DNA of 64,000 nt from Enchytraeus crypticus. Taxonomy: Eukaryota > Annelida > Clitellata > Enchytraeida > Enchytraeidae. This document shows positions 1 through 12,254 of the stretch, piece by piece; positions within the stretch are counted from its first letter, which is position 1, and every line of letters begins with the position of its first letter. Made by a program: the position numbers and the translations under genes. The stretch spans positions 2,119,501 to 2,183,500 of the forward strand of contig CAJHZI010000548.1 in NCBI GenBank assembly GCA_905160935.1. The letters run 5' to 3'. The notes under the pieces were generated by a model. The model did not search any database, had not been told where the DNA came from, and saw only the letters and a program-made list of their open reading frames with translations.

Positions 1-1615
1 TTAACGGTTGACCTAGTGGATCGCTGTATACGTAAGCTTGCTATAGGTAAGGCTTGTGGTCCTGACAATTTAATGGCTGAAAATCTAATATATGCACACT
101 AGTCGTTCAGTTAACTAACCTATTTAAAAGCATTGCTATCGAGGATTATGTTCCTCAAGGGTTCAGTACAGGTTATATTATCCCTATAATTAAGGACAAA
201 CTTGGTGATAAAAATGACGTCAACAACTGTAGAAGTATCACATTAATTGCACTCATTTCTAAACTGTTTGAGTTAGTCATTCCTGATATATGTGAGGATT
301 ATCTTGTTACTAGCAACCTCCAATTTGGTTTCAAGGTAAACTCAAGTTGTAATCATGCAATTTTTATGATGACTGAAGTCGTTAAATATTTTCTAGATAA
401 TGGTAATAGTGTGTTTATGGCCACACTTGACCTGAAGAAGGCATTCGATAAAGTTAACCACTTTAAATTATTTACAAGTCTTATATTGAAGGGTATTCCT
501 TTATGGATTATAATTGTGCTACAGGACTGGTATTCTAAGTTAAATGTCTGTGTTCGTCGGAATGAATCCTATTTTGATAATACTAGTGTTAAAAGTGGCG
601 TGAGACAAGGTAGCTTTCTATCGCCGGCTTTATTTAATATCTTTATTGATCCTTGCATTAATGACGTAAAATCTCTTAATATAGGTTGTACCATTGGTGC
701 ACAATTTGTTGGTATGATCTTATACGCTGATGATTTGCTTCTTATTTCACCAACGGTGCTCGGTGCTTTACAAAAGATGCTAGATCAATGCTCAATTTCG
801 TTTGATAATTTACTATTGGAATTCAATATAGATAAATCTATGTGTGCTCCGATTGGGTTAGGGTCAGCCAGTGAAATTTCTCCAATGTCTCTAATGAAAA
901 AACCATTAAACTGGGTAAAACGTTTTAAATACTTAGGTATTACTTTTATAGCAAGTAAAAATCTAATGGTTGATACCAATTTTATTATTAGAAAATTTTA
1001 CTCTAGTTGCAATAATATATTAAGTAAATCAGCTTATTTAACTGAGCTGAAAAGATTGCATCTTTTAGAGTCCTACTGCTTGCCCATTTTAACCTATGCC
1101 ACTGTATTTAGTATTTCACTTAGAATCGATCAAATTTATGATTTAAATGTTGCCTGGAACAGTGTTTATAGAAAGCTATTTAACTATCATAAATGGGAAT
1201 CTGTTAAGCCAATTATGATAGGGTTGGGTAAGTTGGATTTTAAGCATATTAGAATTAAACTTATTTTTAATTTCTTTAGAAGCAGCCTAAATAGATTCAG
1301 TATAAATATAATTTTAAAGCATTTTGTAATTAGATATTTGTTGAGGGATTTAGATAAAATGTGTCATTGTTTTAGATTGCCTATAAATTGTTCGATGGTT
1401 CTAGACAATAGAGTGTCTTATGGTAGAAGCGGGTATTTAATTTACGAAGCTTTTAATGCTAGTGCTGGTATTAGCAGGAATTCTAGTTAAGTTTCTAGTA
1501 TTTCATTTTTGTTTGTATTATGATCCTATGTTTTTGTGTGTATGTGTGTGTATATATTTATATGTGATGCTTCTTGATCCTGTCGGTTTTTGACGAATAA
1601 AGAAATGAATAATCA
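1..1615 (+). mobile_element. Non-LTR retrotransposon (LINE), 3' portion
   Basis: The region reads as the reverse-transcriptase half of a LINE. Frame 1 opens with VDLVDRCIRKL...GKACGPDN, the usual start of the finger region, then hits a stop near position 100. A frame change restores homology (IIPIIKDK, ISKLFE, LQFGFK), which runs into the open frame from 366. After the stop at 1490 there is a short 3' UTR with AATAAA-like sequence near 1597 and an A-rich end. The 5' part lies outside the window. The early stop and frameshift make it a dead copy. The clade was not assigned; the ACGPDN and DLKKAFD style fits jockey/CR1-like LINEs of invertebrates. Confidence 0.85.
366..1490 (+). CDS. Reverse transcriptase palm and C-terminal region of a LINE ORF2
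   Basis: An open 374-codon stretch encodes RNA-dependent DNA polymerase motifs in order: motif A LDLKKAFDKVNH (about residues 21-32, catalytic Asp), motif B region SGVRQGSFLSPALFN (about 77-91), and motif C YADD (120-123, catalytic Asp pair). A C-terminal tail follows with FKYLGI and the Leu/Tyr-rich region usual in LINEs. The first Met is not the biological start, because homology continues upstream in the same frame to about position 110. The enzyme would copy the element RNA at a nicked genomic target. The catalytic residues are intact, but the upstream stop and missing endonuclease argue against activity of this copy. Confidence 0.85.
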   Translation: MMTEVVKYFLDNGNSVFMATLDLKKAFDKVNHFKLFTSLILKGIPLWIIIVLQDWYSKLNVCVRRNESYFDNTSVKSGVRQGSFLSPALFNIFIDPCINDVKSLNIGCTIGAQFVGMILYADDLLLISPTVLGALQKMLDQCSISFDNLLLEFNIDKSMCAPIGLGSASEISPMSLMKKPLNWVKRFKYLGITFIASKNLMVDTNFIIRKFYSSCNNILSKSAYLTELKRLHLLESYCLPILTYATVFSISLRIDQIYDLNVAWNSVYRKLFNYHKWESVKPIMIGLGKLDFKHIRIKLIFNFFRSSLNRFSINIILKHFVIRYLLRDLDKMCHCFRLPINCSMVLDNRVSYGRSGYLIYEAFNASAGISRNSS

Positions 1616-3236
1616 TTCAGACTTTGCTTATCAAGCAACATCAGTGCAAATAGCTCAATCACAAATACTGAAATCTCTTTGAATTTGCATTTAAATTATT
1701 AATGTTAGGAATACATGTTTTGCCATGAACAAAATCGCTATAACTTCAGTAAAATATTATTGAAAATTTGAGTACAAAACAATGTCAGCGTACATAATCT
1801 GTACAGCATAATTATGAATTTCAAACAAATATCTGAGTAGGAAAGAATGTGTAGTTAACCCTACAGGAGACTTTTTACGCTGCCTTGGGCTTCTTAACGA
1901 ATTCTGCTAAAATGACTTGGATTGTACTTTATCGACAGTAATTAGTGCATTTACAAGACTGTCGTTTGTAATAGTGCTAATTACTCAGCACTTCTTGCAA
2001 AAATTATCAAAGGTGCGGATATCTCGTGACCCTCAAAACTCTCAAATAAAATTTGCAGTAAAATGGATTAAGCCACGTTTGCTGCGCTGAGTAAGGATCA
2101 TTTGCTAATTTGCTCCTTTAACTGACAAATTTTCTTCGGCTCTGACATGGTTTTATCATCGAGTGGTCGTGATTCAAACCAGCTAAAAATTTAAATTAAA
2201 ATAAAATTCCAGCTACCCATATGCATATCACGCCTTTTGTGAGCTATTTTAAAATAATTTTACTTAGTTAACAGCGATTGCAAAATTGAGATCAGTTCAT
2301 TGACCGACTTGGCTCCTAAATTATGACAATAGTTTAATACAATAGAACTCCGTTTCCAAGTCAATTCTCTCCAAGACAAATATCAAAAGCTTTGGCTTCT
2401 GTAGAGTTTATGCTTAAAAATTTCTAATGGTCTTGCCAAACCTTTTAACTTGAGAGAAAATCCTGTTCTGTGCACAGTGAGAGAGAAATCTGTAGGCCTA
2501 CTTGAATAATCATATTTAAAATATTGGGACTAAAATCTAAATCTAAATCCAGATCCAAATCTAGAGTTAATCGCATCATTCAGGTTCTAGAGTAGGAAAC
2601 TTTAATTTTAGTGGCCATGTGGTAATAATAAACCTTGACTGGCGATTATGTAACAAAGTTAAATGTGACTAATGTCAAAAAACCGTAGGAGACAAAGAAA
2701 GAGCTTTTATCGAACCCTCAAATTAAAAATTTCAAATTGTCAAATCAAAACGCTAATAGCTTGCAATGCCTCATACAACAGTAAGACAGGTTGTCAAGGC
2801 AACGGGATTTTTGTGACACTGTTGTTTCTTTCTATAAGAACCGGTAATAGGAAGCGAGGCAACGCTTCTTCAGCGACTAACAGCACGGTCCTCAGCTTTT
2901 TTCTTTACGACGTGTCGACGAGATGAAAAATGTTTCTCACGGCTCCAGTGAAATATAATATTATGTTCAGTAAAAGTTGTAGCAAACCTCGTTTCAAGAT
3001 GGACTCTTTCCTTAATCTAGAATTAAAATGTTTGGCACATGTACAATTACCAATGTTCACTATTTTTAATTTAATGAATGATGTTTGACTGAACAGTTAC
3101 ATCCAGTCTTTATAGCACTCGTTTTTGCTTTGTGTCAAAAGTGTAATTGGATAACCTAACTCAAACAAGTAATCAATAAGATTTTAACTTCTGGTTCCTC
3201 GCCGTAAGTCAAAATCAGGGACGCCTCAAGCAGACT
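1616..3236. other. Intergenic AT-rich sequence, no gene seen
   Basis: I see no conserved protein motif, RNA gene or clear repeat array here. The only open frame (2672-2926) has no recognisable domain and no supporting context. One TAGGCCTA palindrome lies at 2493-2500. Confidence 0.6.
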
Positions 3237-3237
3237 C

Positions 3238-3332
3238 TGCACCAACACCAACCAACAGAAGCCAAAGCACCACAGCACCACAGCACCACAAAGCTCCAGA
3301 AAGCACCACAAAGCACCATAACAGCACACGAT
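3238..3332. repeat. CACCA/CACCACAG-type minisatellite
   Basis: Short units built from CACCA and AGCACCACA are repeated about ten times with drift. The Trp/Cys/Leu-rich minus-strand open frame over it is a product of the repeat. Confidence 0.7.
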
Positions 3333-3483
3333 GAGTACACGACATGCTACTCTTGTTCTTAACAAAAATGCGTGTGCTTTTAAAAAATTGATTGCATTTA
3401 CATGTAGATTAGTATTGAATACGTGACATAACTTAAAAAACTGCAATTATGGCGTAGCCAGCCATTGAGCGATTCACTCAGCT

Positions 3484-3800
3484 TCATTTAACCAAGCATT
3501 TTATTGAACTTGTTGAGGTAATGGATTCCGTTGAGTCATTCAGTCTGTCATTCAGTCTGTCATTCAGTCTGTCATTCAGTCTGTCATTCAGTGTGTCTTT
3601 CAGTCTGTCATTCAGTCTGTCATTCAGTCTGCCAATCAGTCTGTCATTCAGTAGATACCATGGTATATAAAGCCTCCACGCTTCTCTGTCTTCTGATTTC
3701 CTCTTCATGTCCACATATGAATGAATCCTTAAATTATCTAACATTCCTAATCTCGGCCTGCCTCTGCCTCTTTTTCTTTAGAGTTCTATCGAAGGAATAA
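3484..3800 (-). mobile_element. LINE 3'-end stub (hairpin-tail family) joined to a 12-bp minisatellite
   Basis: The minus strand from about 3790 to 3660 encodes a decayed form of the LINE C-terminus seen intact at 45.1-45.5 kb ([24 protein letters not shown]). The stub ends near the ACCATGG motif at 3658. Directly beyond its end lies a 12-bp tandem array, unit CATTCAGTCTGT, about ten copies (3531-3655). The repeat creates open frames on both strands with no coding value. Confidence 0.7.
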
Positions 3801-5224
3801 AAGAGTTTCAGAGAAGTTCCTAACTTACATGTATTCCAGAAATCTCTATTTTAAAAATAGCAACATAACGGCTTTCGTCCTCGATTACTTTAATTATCAA
3901 TGGCTAATACAATTTATTAGAAAAGTGACAACATTTAAAAATATTTCATTTTCTAGGTCGGCGTCAATATTTGCACTAAAAGACATTGCGGTCTTAATTT
4001 TAATTGAGCAAAATCTTACATTCGCCTGCCTTGAGCAAGCAATTACAGTACCTCGGCCAGTGAATCCAACTTATTGTTGTTTACCAGAGAATATTTTAAG
4101 GAAAAATTAGGCCTAAGTTATCTGATTCTGTAAGATTTATAATAATCAATATTGTAAAATTTCTGTCAAATTGGATATTTTATTGACTAGATTTATAACC
4201 TTCGTATCCTAACTCATAGCGCATCATTCTCATGCACTGTTCAAGATAAGCTTCTCAGATCTCGAAGCCTGAATTTTATTTTCTCTTTAATTTTCAGAAG
4301 CTACAAGAATACTTTAATCTAACAGCATTTTGAAGTTTATAATGAAGCAGTTATGAAAAATCTTCTCAAAATAGCGAAACAGTGACAAAATACGTAAAGA
4401 TGAGAGAAAAATGTAATTTGGTTAACATGTGGCCATAGTCACATGAAGTTAAAAGAAAAATTAAATAATAAAAAGCAAGGATGTAACAGAACTTGTTTCT
4501 AACTTTCATATCGAAATATTTTAATAATTCTAAATATCTTAAATTAAACTAATCAAGATCATTTATATATCTTTTGTAGAAATGCTCCCAACAACAAGAA
4601 GAACAACATAATTAGAGTTCTACTTTTATTCTTGACAACATTGAGCACTATGAAGCCATCATCATCATCGTCGTCATCATCATCATCATAATCATCATCG
4701 TCATCATCATCACCAGTACTATTACTATTACGGACGAAGGAAGAACTCCAATCTTCCGTATAATATTATTCAGCCCCCATCACGGCTTCAAGTGAGATTG
4801 GGAAAGAAAATTCCAGCCTATCGTAACTCCGAGGTTCCGTGAATTGCGCTTTAGGTCCTTCAGCAGAGTTTGAGCGGCTACAGGGGAGGCTAACATCCGG
4901 CATCGACAACTGCCGATATGAACGACTGACATTTCTAATAGTGCGAGCAGGAAGTCGAAAAAATTGGTGCCCGTATAATTGAAGAGTTTTCTGGCATTTT
5001 TCTCTCGACAATTATTCTGCTAGTAGTGTTGATCTGAAATTTTATTCTAAAAAAGATAATTTTTATGGCAATTACAATTTCCGCTGCGAAAGTTAACGCC
5101 TGCTAGACTAAGGTACAAATTGATTACAATATTTAGAAGTAAAAATTTTAAAAATTGGAAAATTGAAATGCAGGTGTGAAATGTTTTCAAATCATCGATC
5201 CAAGAGAGCAGAATCAATTTGCAG
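3801..5224. other. Intergenic; imperfect CAT/CGT triplet run
   Basis: No gene recognised. An imperfect (CAT)n/(CGT)n triplet tract occupies about 4656-4715. The segment 4775-5000 is richer in GC than its surroundings but shows no protein or RNA family that I recognise. Confidence 0.5.
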
Positions 5225-5480
5225 TGAGATTATTCCCTCTTTCTCTCCCTTAGTGGACTGTCCATTGGCAGGCCAACGACTTATAGCTTCTCCACATATA
5301 TTTATCGTATGCCTTTCCTTTAATAATAAACTACAAATACTTTATCAAATCATCCAGTATCCCAAGTCTCGGTCTTCCTCTCATCTGCTTTCCGTCCATT
5401 CTTCCTTCAATCACCTCTTTCAGTTAACCATTCTCTATCAGGACATCATGACCCATCCAGTTCTTCTTTGTATTCAATAT
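5225..5480 (-). mobile_element. LINE 3'-end stub, hairpin-tail family, diverged
   Basis: Reading the minus strand gives degraded RRWIGHDV, KEVIEGRMDGK and RGRPRLGILDDL segments of the same LINE C-terminus as 44.9-45.5 kb. Its 3' terminal motif is present in diverged form (CTGCCAATGGACAG on the minus strand near 5258-5271), followed by a CT/GA-rich tail. It is strongly 5'-truncated with several stops. Confidence 0.65.
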
Positions 5481-5684
5481 ACTTTATCACTTTTGTGTTA
5501 TTGTTTAATTAAATTACATTCTGGAGTAGTGATGAAATTTTCATTCATTTAATATAGAAAAATCATATTTTTGTTGATTACATGTTTTTACATCAAGTTG
5601 GGCGATATAGTGATATCATAATATATAGCGATTTTGTTTCACTGTGAAATGAATGTGTGTTGTATGCTCAAGTGGAAAAATAAA

Positions 5685-5734
5685 GATATATAATTCTATG
5701 TATTACACTATACATAGAATTATATATATATATC
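5685..5734. repeat. AT-rich inverted repeat
   Basis: The arms ATATATAATTCTATGTA and TACATAGAATTATATAT face each other across an 8-nt spacer, so the strand could fold into a hairpin of about 17 bp. Confidence 0.75.
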
Positions 5735-6098
5735 ATAGATGTCTATGAAACACACTACATTTATGTGTCATACATCTACGTATCATACATCACACTATGC
5801 ACCTAATAGTTTTTCATATATTTTTCCAATATTCAGTAACATTCCATTATACATAGGTTAAATTCAATTTAAAACCTACAGCTAATAAAAATTAACCTCT
5901 TTTCACTTTAAAAATCTGCTATCGTAAAAGTGTACTTTTAAAAATAAAATGTAGCTTGGAAATTTAATCAGAGATCGCGTACTAATATTAATTGTCTTTT
6001 TCCAGGTCTGAAACTCGTAACAGCGCAGTTCAACATCAAATAACATATTAATTATTGTCGTCATTATCGTCATAAAGTGTTGCCGTTGAAACTCTGAC

Positions 6099-6191
6099 TA
6101 ATTAGTCTTCATATGTCGGGAGATTCCTTTGTCTTTAAGTGTGATAAGAGCAAGAGAGAATATGTCACTTTAATGACTCATATCATAGTAC
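6099..6191. repeat. 93-bp dispersed direct repeat, copy 1
   Basis: This segment matches 7044-7136 over 93 bp with four differences by eye and no gaps. It starts TAATTAGTCTTCATATGTCG and ends ATATCATAGTAC. The flanks differ, so the edges look like true repeat ends. The family is unknown. Confidence 0.85.
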
Positions 6192-6354
6192 GTCTGAGTC
6201 ATAGTTATGCTAGATGCTAGTACATTTCGTAATAAATTGCGGTATTGCAGCGCCATTACGTTACGCCAACGTAATGAAACACAGATGCAATTTATATGTG
6301 TACACTCTATTTTAACAAATAGGCTACTCGTAGATCTGTAATATATTATAATCG

Positions 6355-6400
6355 TAATCATCATCTTCTTCCCTTGAATCCCAGATGAGCTGCGGTCGGT
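6355..6400 (-). mobile_element. Retroposon 3' end with (GAT)n-type tail
   Basis: On the minus strand a diverged form of the motif CCGACCnTAGTTnAACTGGG followed by ATTCAAGGGAAGA runs into GATGAT. The same motif precedes GAT runs at 20.3, 24.9, 34.1, 46.1 and 58.4 kb, so I read it as the 3' end of one retroposon family. Confidence 0.55.
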
Positions 6401-7043
6401 ATAATCAACCTATAAAATTACAGTAAACTAGCCTATAATAAACTATAATAATAAAGTAAAAATGCAGTGTTCAGTTCGTACATAGTATTATGCTATGGTA
6501 AATTTTGTAATCGAGTAAGCGATACAGCATCGCTGAACTTGTGTGACATTTACGTTGACTATAATGACTTTACTATTCTCTAGAATTCGATGCCCAAGCA
6601 TTCATCTTCCTAAAATAAATATTAATAATTTAAATAAAAATTATTTTACATGTAGGATTTGTCTTCTTTTAAAAAGTTTTACATATTGGGAGATCAAATG
6701 AAAATTTACTCTTCCCCAGCATAGTCAAACCAGACAATTTAACATGGACGTCACACTATTCACGCAGACATCACGTGATCGTTGCATTCTTTAAACGACT
6801 CTATCATTGTTCCTTCTACTCGGTCTTCTTTATTTTATTCAAACTCGTTCAATCGCTTCCGGATGTGAAGTGCCATTCAAAACCAAATCTCGGCTGCACT
6901 CAGGAAGTCAGTGAAGGTCATCTGAACCTGTCCTTATTCGCTCAAGGTCACCAACTTGTCCCAGCTGAGCGCAGAGTACGGTTTAGAACGACTGGGTCCC
7001 GTATAATTTGCTCCTACGATGCCAATACTGATACCCGCACATA

Positions 7044-7136
7044 TAATTAGTCTTCATATGTCGGCAGAGTCCTTTGTCTTTGAGTGTGGTAAGAGCAAGA
7101 GAGAATATGTCACTTTAATGACTCATATCATAGTAC
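7044..7136. repeat. 93-bp dispersed direct repeat, copy 2
   Basis: Partner of 6099-6191. It lies immediately upstream of a head-to-head SINE structure that begins at 7152. Confidence 0.85.
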
Positions 7137-7151
7137 TTTCTACTCTGATCC

Positions 7152-7312
7152 TCGGCCGAGTACCTTACCGACATCGCCACTGGCTGGAGACAATGGCGAT
7201 GTCGGTAAGGTACTCGACCGCGGATCGGTATGTGCGGGGTTCAAATCCTAGCCTCGCCTGTCACTGAAATCGCTTTCGAGTGAGGAAGCTGACGTTAACA
7301 TTAGCTTTTTTA
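7152..7312 (+). mobile_element. SINE-A (tRNA-derived) with inverted duplicate of its head
   Basis: A tRNA-related head runs from about 7190, with an A-box-like TGGCGATGTCGGTAAGG and a B box GGGGTTCAAATCC near 7236-7248. A body CGCTTTCGAGTGAGGAAGCTG and a 3' end TTAACATTAGCTTTTTT follow. Copies of this family occur at 9.3, 34.8, 40.5, 41.0, 45.6 and 51.9 kb. Upstream, 7152-7179 is an inverted copy of the head, giving a 28-bp stem with one mismatch against 7194-7221 and a 14-nt loop. The internal boxes would recruit RNA polymerase III. Confidence 0.8.
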
Positions 7313-8029
7313 CCAATAATCATTTTTTTCATTATGTAACTAGGCCTATTATAAGTTTAAGTTGACAATAATATAAACAAACTTGACCGCTCAGTTCCTT
7401 AACGTTTATTTTGGTCTTTTAATCACTTAATCCTGACATTGCGAATACGCAGTGGATTTTGACCCATATATTTGGCAACACAATATTCATAACCCATGAC
7501 TTTTGTAATAAAATTTAAGTGATGATTTACAGTTTACTTCCTGTTAATTTTCAAGTTGCTGATTATGCCAAATTAGGCTAATAATTGCAACAATTAATAC
7601 AGGTTTTTATTTTCAGAAAACTGATACACGTTTATTGCGCTAAATATGTAAAATAAGCTTTAATTGTATTTTTTATGAAGTCCTTAATAGTCATCAGTGA
7701 GTAAAATAAAATATTGATATACAAAATTCCATTTAATCCTAGGTCTCAACTATTTTTAAAAATTTTACTAGTGATAGAACAAATTGAAATGTTATACTTT
7801 CTTAATAAAATAAATGAAGGATATATTAAAAATGATATTATATTTAATTACTTAATACTATCTTTGACAGAAGTTGTATACAAGTTACAAAATGATCAAT
7901 ATTTATAATCAATATGATTGATTAACGGCATTGCTGAATAAAAATCTTTTCCGTTCGGGCGACGAGCCCTGAAGAAATTCTTTACATTGACTACAGTTCA
8001 TTGAGGTAAACTTAGTTCTGTTGTGTTAT
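7313..8029. other. Intergenic, nothing recognised
   Basis: AT-rich sequence without a recognisable gene. The 64-codon open frame at 7714-7908 is low-complexity and shows no family features. Confidence 0.55.
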
Positions 8030-8735
8030 TTATTATTTTGATTGAAATTTGAGGATTGATTAAAGTGATTTAGCAATGATTGATTAAACTGATTGATGAT
8101 CGACTAAACCAATTGTTTAATAATTTATTAAATTGATTGCTTAATGAATTACTAAACTGATTGATTTATGAATGATTAAATTGATTAATTGATGCTTGAA
8201 TAAACTTATTGCTTGATGATTAATTAAACTAATTAATCGATTATTAATTAGCGGTTGATTAATGATTGATTAACTAATTGATTGATGATTGATTAAACTG
8301 ATTGATTGACGATTAATTAAACTGATTGATCGATGATTAATTGAACTGATTCGTTTATGATTGATTAAGCTGATTGATTGATGATTGATTAAACTAATCG
8401 ATTGATGATTAATTGATGGTTGATTAAAACTGATTGATTGATGATTAATTAAGCTGATTCGTTTATGATTGATTAAGCTGATTGATTGATTAAACTAATC
8501 GATTGATGATTAATTGATGGTTGATTAAACTGATTGATTGATGATTAATTAAACTGATTGATTGATGATTAATTGATGGTTGATTAAACTGATTGATTGA
8601 TGATTAACTAAACTGATTGATTGATGATTAATTAATCTGATTAACTGATGATTAATTAAGCTGATTGATTGATGATTAATTAAGCTGATTGATTGATGAT
8701 TAATTAAGCTTATTGATTGATGATTGATTCATCAA
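8030..8735. repeat. Long degenerate minisatellite, TTGATTGATGATTAATTAAACTGA type
   Basis: About 700 bp of TGATTGAT, GATGATTAATTAA and AACTGA modules form units of roughly 22-24 bp, about 30 copies. The copies are most alike at the right end and decay to the left, as expected of an array that grew on one side. No coding potential. Confidence 0.85.
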
Positions 8736-9284
8736 ATTAATGACATTATATTACATTCAAGGCCAGCATTTCATTATTTGTCTCCTCATTATTATGGTAT
8801 AATAATTGAGCTGGCATTATTTTGAGTTCAGATTCTTTCATTTTATTTCAAGTTGATAGAAATCGGCGACATTTCATTCCGGTTATTGGCAAACGTTACC
8901 AGTTTGTTTACTAGTCATGAAGAATAGAAAATCTTTAGTTTTCTTAGACATTAGTGACAGGTAAGATTTCGTGAGAAATGTAGAATTCTTTTCCGCGTTG
9001 AATCTGTCTTGCAATAAAACGTCTCATCGACGTAGACTTATTGACTGGACAGAAAAAATCGATATGCTTCTGATTCGTTCTGTATTAGCAGTCATCTTAC
9101 TGTAAAGGCTTCTAATCGATGACTCCGTGAAAAGGTATAACTGATTTTATCAGAAATTGCAGTAATATCAGTTTCATTTCATACCTTTAAATTTCTTCAC
9201 TGAACATTTTCTTGTGCTCAAACATAAATATTCAGCCATAAGTTATTGAAGATTAATACGGTATTGTAGTCGTCTAATAACAAA
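8736..9284. other. Intergenic, nothing recognised
   Basis: No gene, RNA or repeat family recognised between the minisatellite and the next SINE. Confidence 0.5.
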
Positions 9285-9287
9285 GTG

Positions 9288-9425
9288 ATTGCTGGAGCCT
9301 GTGGCGACGTCGGTAAGATACTCGACCGCGGATCAGTATGTTCGGGGTTCAAATCCTGGGCTCACCCGTCACTGACATCGCTTTCGAGTGAGAAAACCGA
9401 CGTTAATCTTAGCTTGATCTTTTTA
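9288..9425 (+). mobile_element. SINE-A (tRNA-derived), well-preserved copy
   Basis: Starts GGAGCCTGTGGCGACGTCGG, then A-box-like GTCGGTAAGATACTCGACC, B box GGGGTTCAAATCC (about 9344-9356), CCCGTCACTGACATCGC, and the 3' body TTCGAGTGAGAAAACCGACG ending near a T run. It is the best + strand copy of the family. It lacks a folded T-stem partner, so it is a SINE, not a tRNA gene. Confidence 0.8.
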
Positions 9426-9710
9426 CATATGGAAACCTTTCTTTTTAGTAACTTTTCACTACATTTAAATGTTGATAATTTAATACAATTGAGTGACGAA
9501 ATTACCTACGAAGAAGTATTAAATAGGGTCGGCATAAATAGACAAGTGATATATTTCATAAAGAATAGAAAGAATAACTGAAAGGAAGTTTAACTCTTCC
9601 TTTGTAATTGGAGTATACAATTTCCGGGCCTCCGAACCGCTACGCCACAATAATTTACTGGTTTATTTGACTGCAATGAGCCTGTGACTAATTAACGAAA
9701 ATATACCAAA

Positions 9711-9908
9711 TGGGCATTGATTATGATAAAGGTATCTAATGGGCATTGATCAATATAAAGGTATCTAATGGGCATTGATCAATATAAAGGTATCTAATGA
9801 GCATTGATCAATATAAAGGTATCTAATGGGCATTGATCATTATAAAGGTATCTAATGGGCAATGATCATTATAAAGGTATCTAATGGGCATTGATCATTA
9901 TAAAGGTA
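9711..9908. repeat. 29-bp minisatellite, seven copies
   Basis: The unit GGGCATTGATCAATATAAAG plus GTATCTAAT is repeated with an exact 29-bp period. The central TTGATCAA is a palindrome in the left units and becomes TTGATCAT in the right ones, so two sub-types occupy opposite ends of the array. Confidence 0.9.
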
Positions 9909-12254
9909 TCGCACACACTGTCCGTGCTTAAGTATAAACGTGAAATTTTTCCATCGATTGATACTTGAAGACCACGAGTAGTGATTTCTCGGCCTCGGAT
10001 TTTTATGAATTTTTATACGTGTACTAAAAGTAATTATTCTTGCACTAGAATTCCGACTAATTACAGATTTCTTCAGCAAACATATCTTATATCATTTACT
10101 TTGACGTCAGTGTTGGGAAAATAAAGTGTCCGATTTATCGATAAAGGGTGATCTGAAACATAATTATCGCTAAATATTTAAAGTTATATTAATTAATTTA
10201 AATCCTGTCATAAAAATTATAATCCAGTCCATTTAGCCTACTTATTCTGGAAGATTTAAAATTTCTTTTCCAACAGTCGATACTTTCTACTCTGATTGTT
10301 TACAGTAATACATGTTGAAATGGAATATTGAATCTGACTCCCCTTTGAAAATTTAAACATTCCATTAGAATCTATCAGTATAAAGTATTTAGATGTTTTT
10401 ATATTTAGCAAAAGTTATTAATATCTGGATATACAAATACTTAGTTTGTATGTCAGTATTTTGATAGATTCAATAATTATCTTTATTGAATAATTAACTA
10501 ATTAATTAATTCTGGTAGCTAAATTGTCTTTGAGCTGCAGCACTGCGTAATGTCTTTGTAATCTCTCTAAAGCACAACAGCAACTACCGACCACATAGTT
10601 TAAATTAAGCGTATGTTAATTCACACTCTTTACGTTTTGGCCAACAAACATCGTTGCCTCACAACTGTTCTGATAAGTAATTATAAGTCACTAGATGAGG
10701 TGAAGAAACTCTAGGAGCTAAATTTCTACAAATGACGTCAGTCGAGCCTATACAGGTCTTCCGTATTTAACGAAGTACGCCACCGCCCGGCTAACTTTTA
10801 TAGATTTAGAGGAAGCATTTAGTGCACTCTTCCCACTCAACATTAACCCTCCAGGATTTGACAAATCATCTCCAAGGCTTTCCTAGTGGACAAAACGCTT
10901 TAATCTTCCAAGAAGCAGTTAAAATTAAAGCTGATAACTAAGTTTGAACATCTGTTTTTATTACTGCCCTAAGCAGTGTAACTGAGGCTTAGAATTCGTG
11001 GCTTCATAGTTGTTAGAAGTCACTTCTGATTAACACGGTCATTCATTTATAAGCGATATTTCTAGGTATGGAAAAGGCCTACTTTTTCCATAACGAAAGA
11101 GTACATTTTTAGGTTATACGGGTTTTTAGATTTTTTCCATAGCATAGCGCGTTTTCACTGAAAGCTATAAATCATTAAAATTATTAACAGAACTGAGAAA
11201 TGTCATGCTGTAATGCTGTATTGAGGCAAAAGTAGGCTTGTTAGTTTAATTTTTTTAGATTTCTAAAAGCCTACAAAAACCTAAAAGCCCAAAAAGTAGG
11301 TTTTTAGATTTGTTTAAATTTTAAAATTCCAAGTTCTTTGGAAATTTGATAAATTTTAATCTGACAATTTGACTGCTAAGAATTAATGTTTAAGCTAATA
11401 GTCAAGTCATAGTGAAGCCAATCCGTTTTTCACTAAATTATTAATTTTTCTCACCTCACTTACAAAATAATTGGGCAATTATTGGATAAGTCTATCTAAA
11501 AATCCTATTTATTTATGATAAGTATTGATAAAAGCTTTCCTTTATTTGGATTTGGGAAACTTTATGATCGAAAGGGAAAATCAATTGCAGAATAAAAAGT
11601 TCTAGCTAAGGGACGACTTATATGTAAATGGGTCCTGAAGAAGACAATGGAAATTACATTAAATACACTTTGGAAATTACATTAAATACACTTTATCAAT
11701 AAATACTCAGTCTAGTTATGATACTTAGTTGATATCTTCATAATGTCGAAGATTCCATTCTACAGTGAAATCATGACGGAATTAACTTTGTGCTCAATAA
11801 AGAGTATTGATCGCAACTTGAAATATATGGCTTGGCTCTGAAATTTGAAAGTCAATTGAGACAAATGCGCGAATTTTGAAGGCAAAGACCCACTGAGAAT
11901 CTTCCATGCACCAGTTTTAAGATATGCCCCAACGTACATTTGCCAGAAAACTGTTCAGAGATTTCTTTGATGAAACAACCAGTGAGAACCCAGTGACGCA
12001 ACTGAATATTGATAAAAGCAGATCAATTCTTTGAACATTGATGTCATCACTTTAAATCAGCGCCGGTCAGAATCCTGCACAAATAAGTTTACTTTATTTC
12101 ATTTCTTGAGTGGGAGGACTGACATTTGTTCGAGATAGTTTAATTGAATAACTGACCTATTTTAAGTTTTTTAGATTTTAAATAGAAAAAATATGTACTG
12201 CTTACGGTTAATAATTTGTTAAGTCAATTTTTAGTGTGTAGGTCTAGAGATAAT
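9909..12254. other. Intergenic, no gene recognised
   Basis: AT-rich sequence. A 25-bp tandem duplication (GGAAATTACATTAAATACAC...) sits at about 11650-11698. Segments near 11840-12100 have slightly higher complexity and may be an old transposon, but I found no motif to support a name. Confidence 0.45.

Noticed and set aside
785-979. Minus-strand ORF within the LINE RT
   Set aside because: Shadow of the reverse-transcriptase frame.
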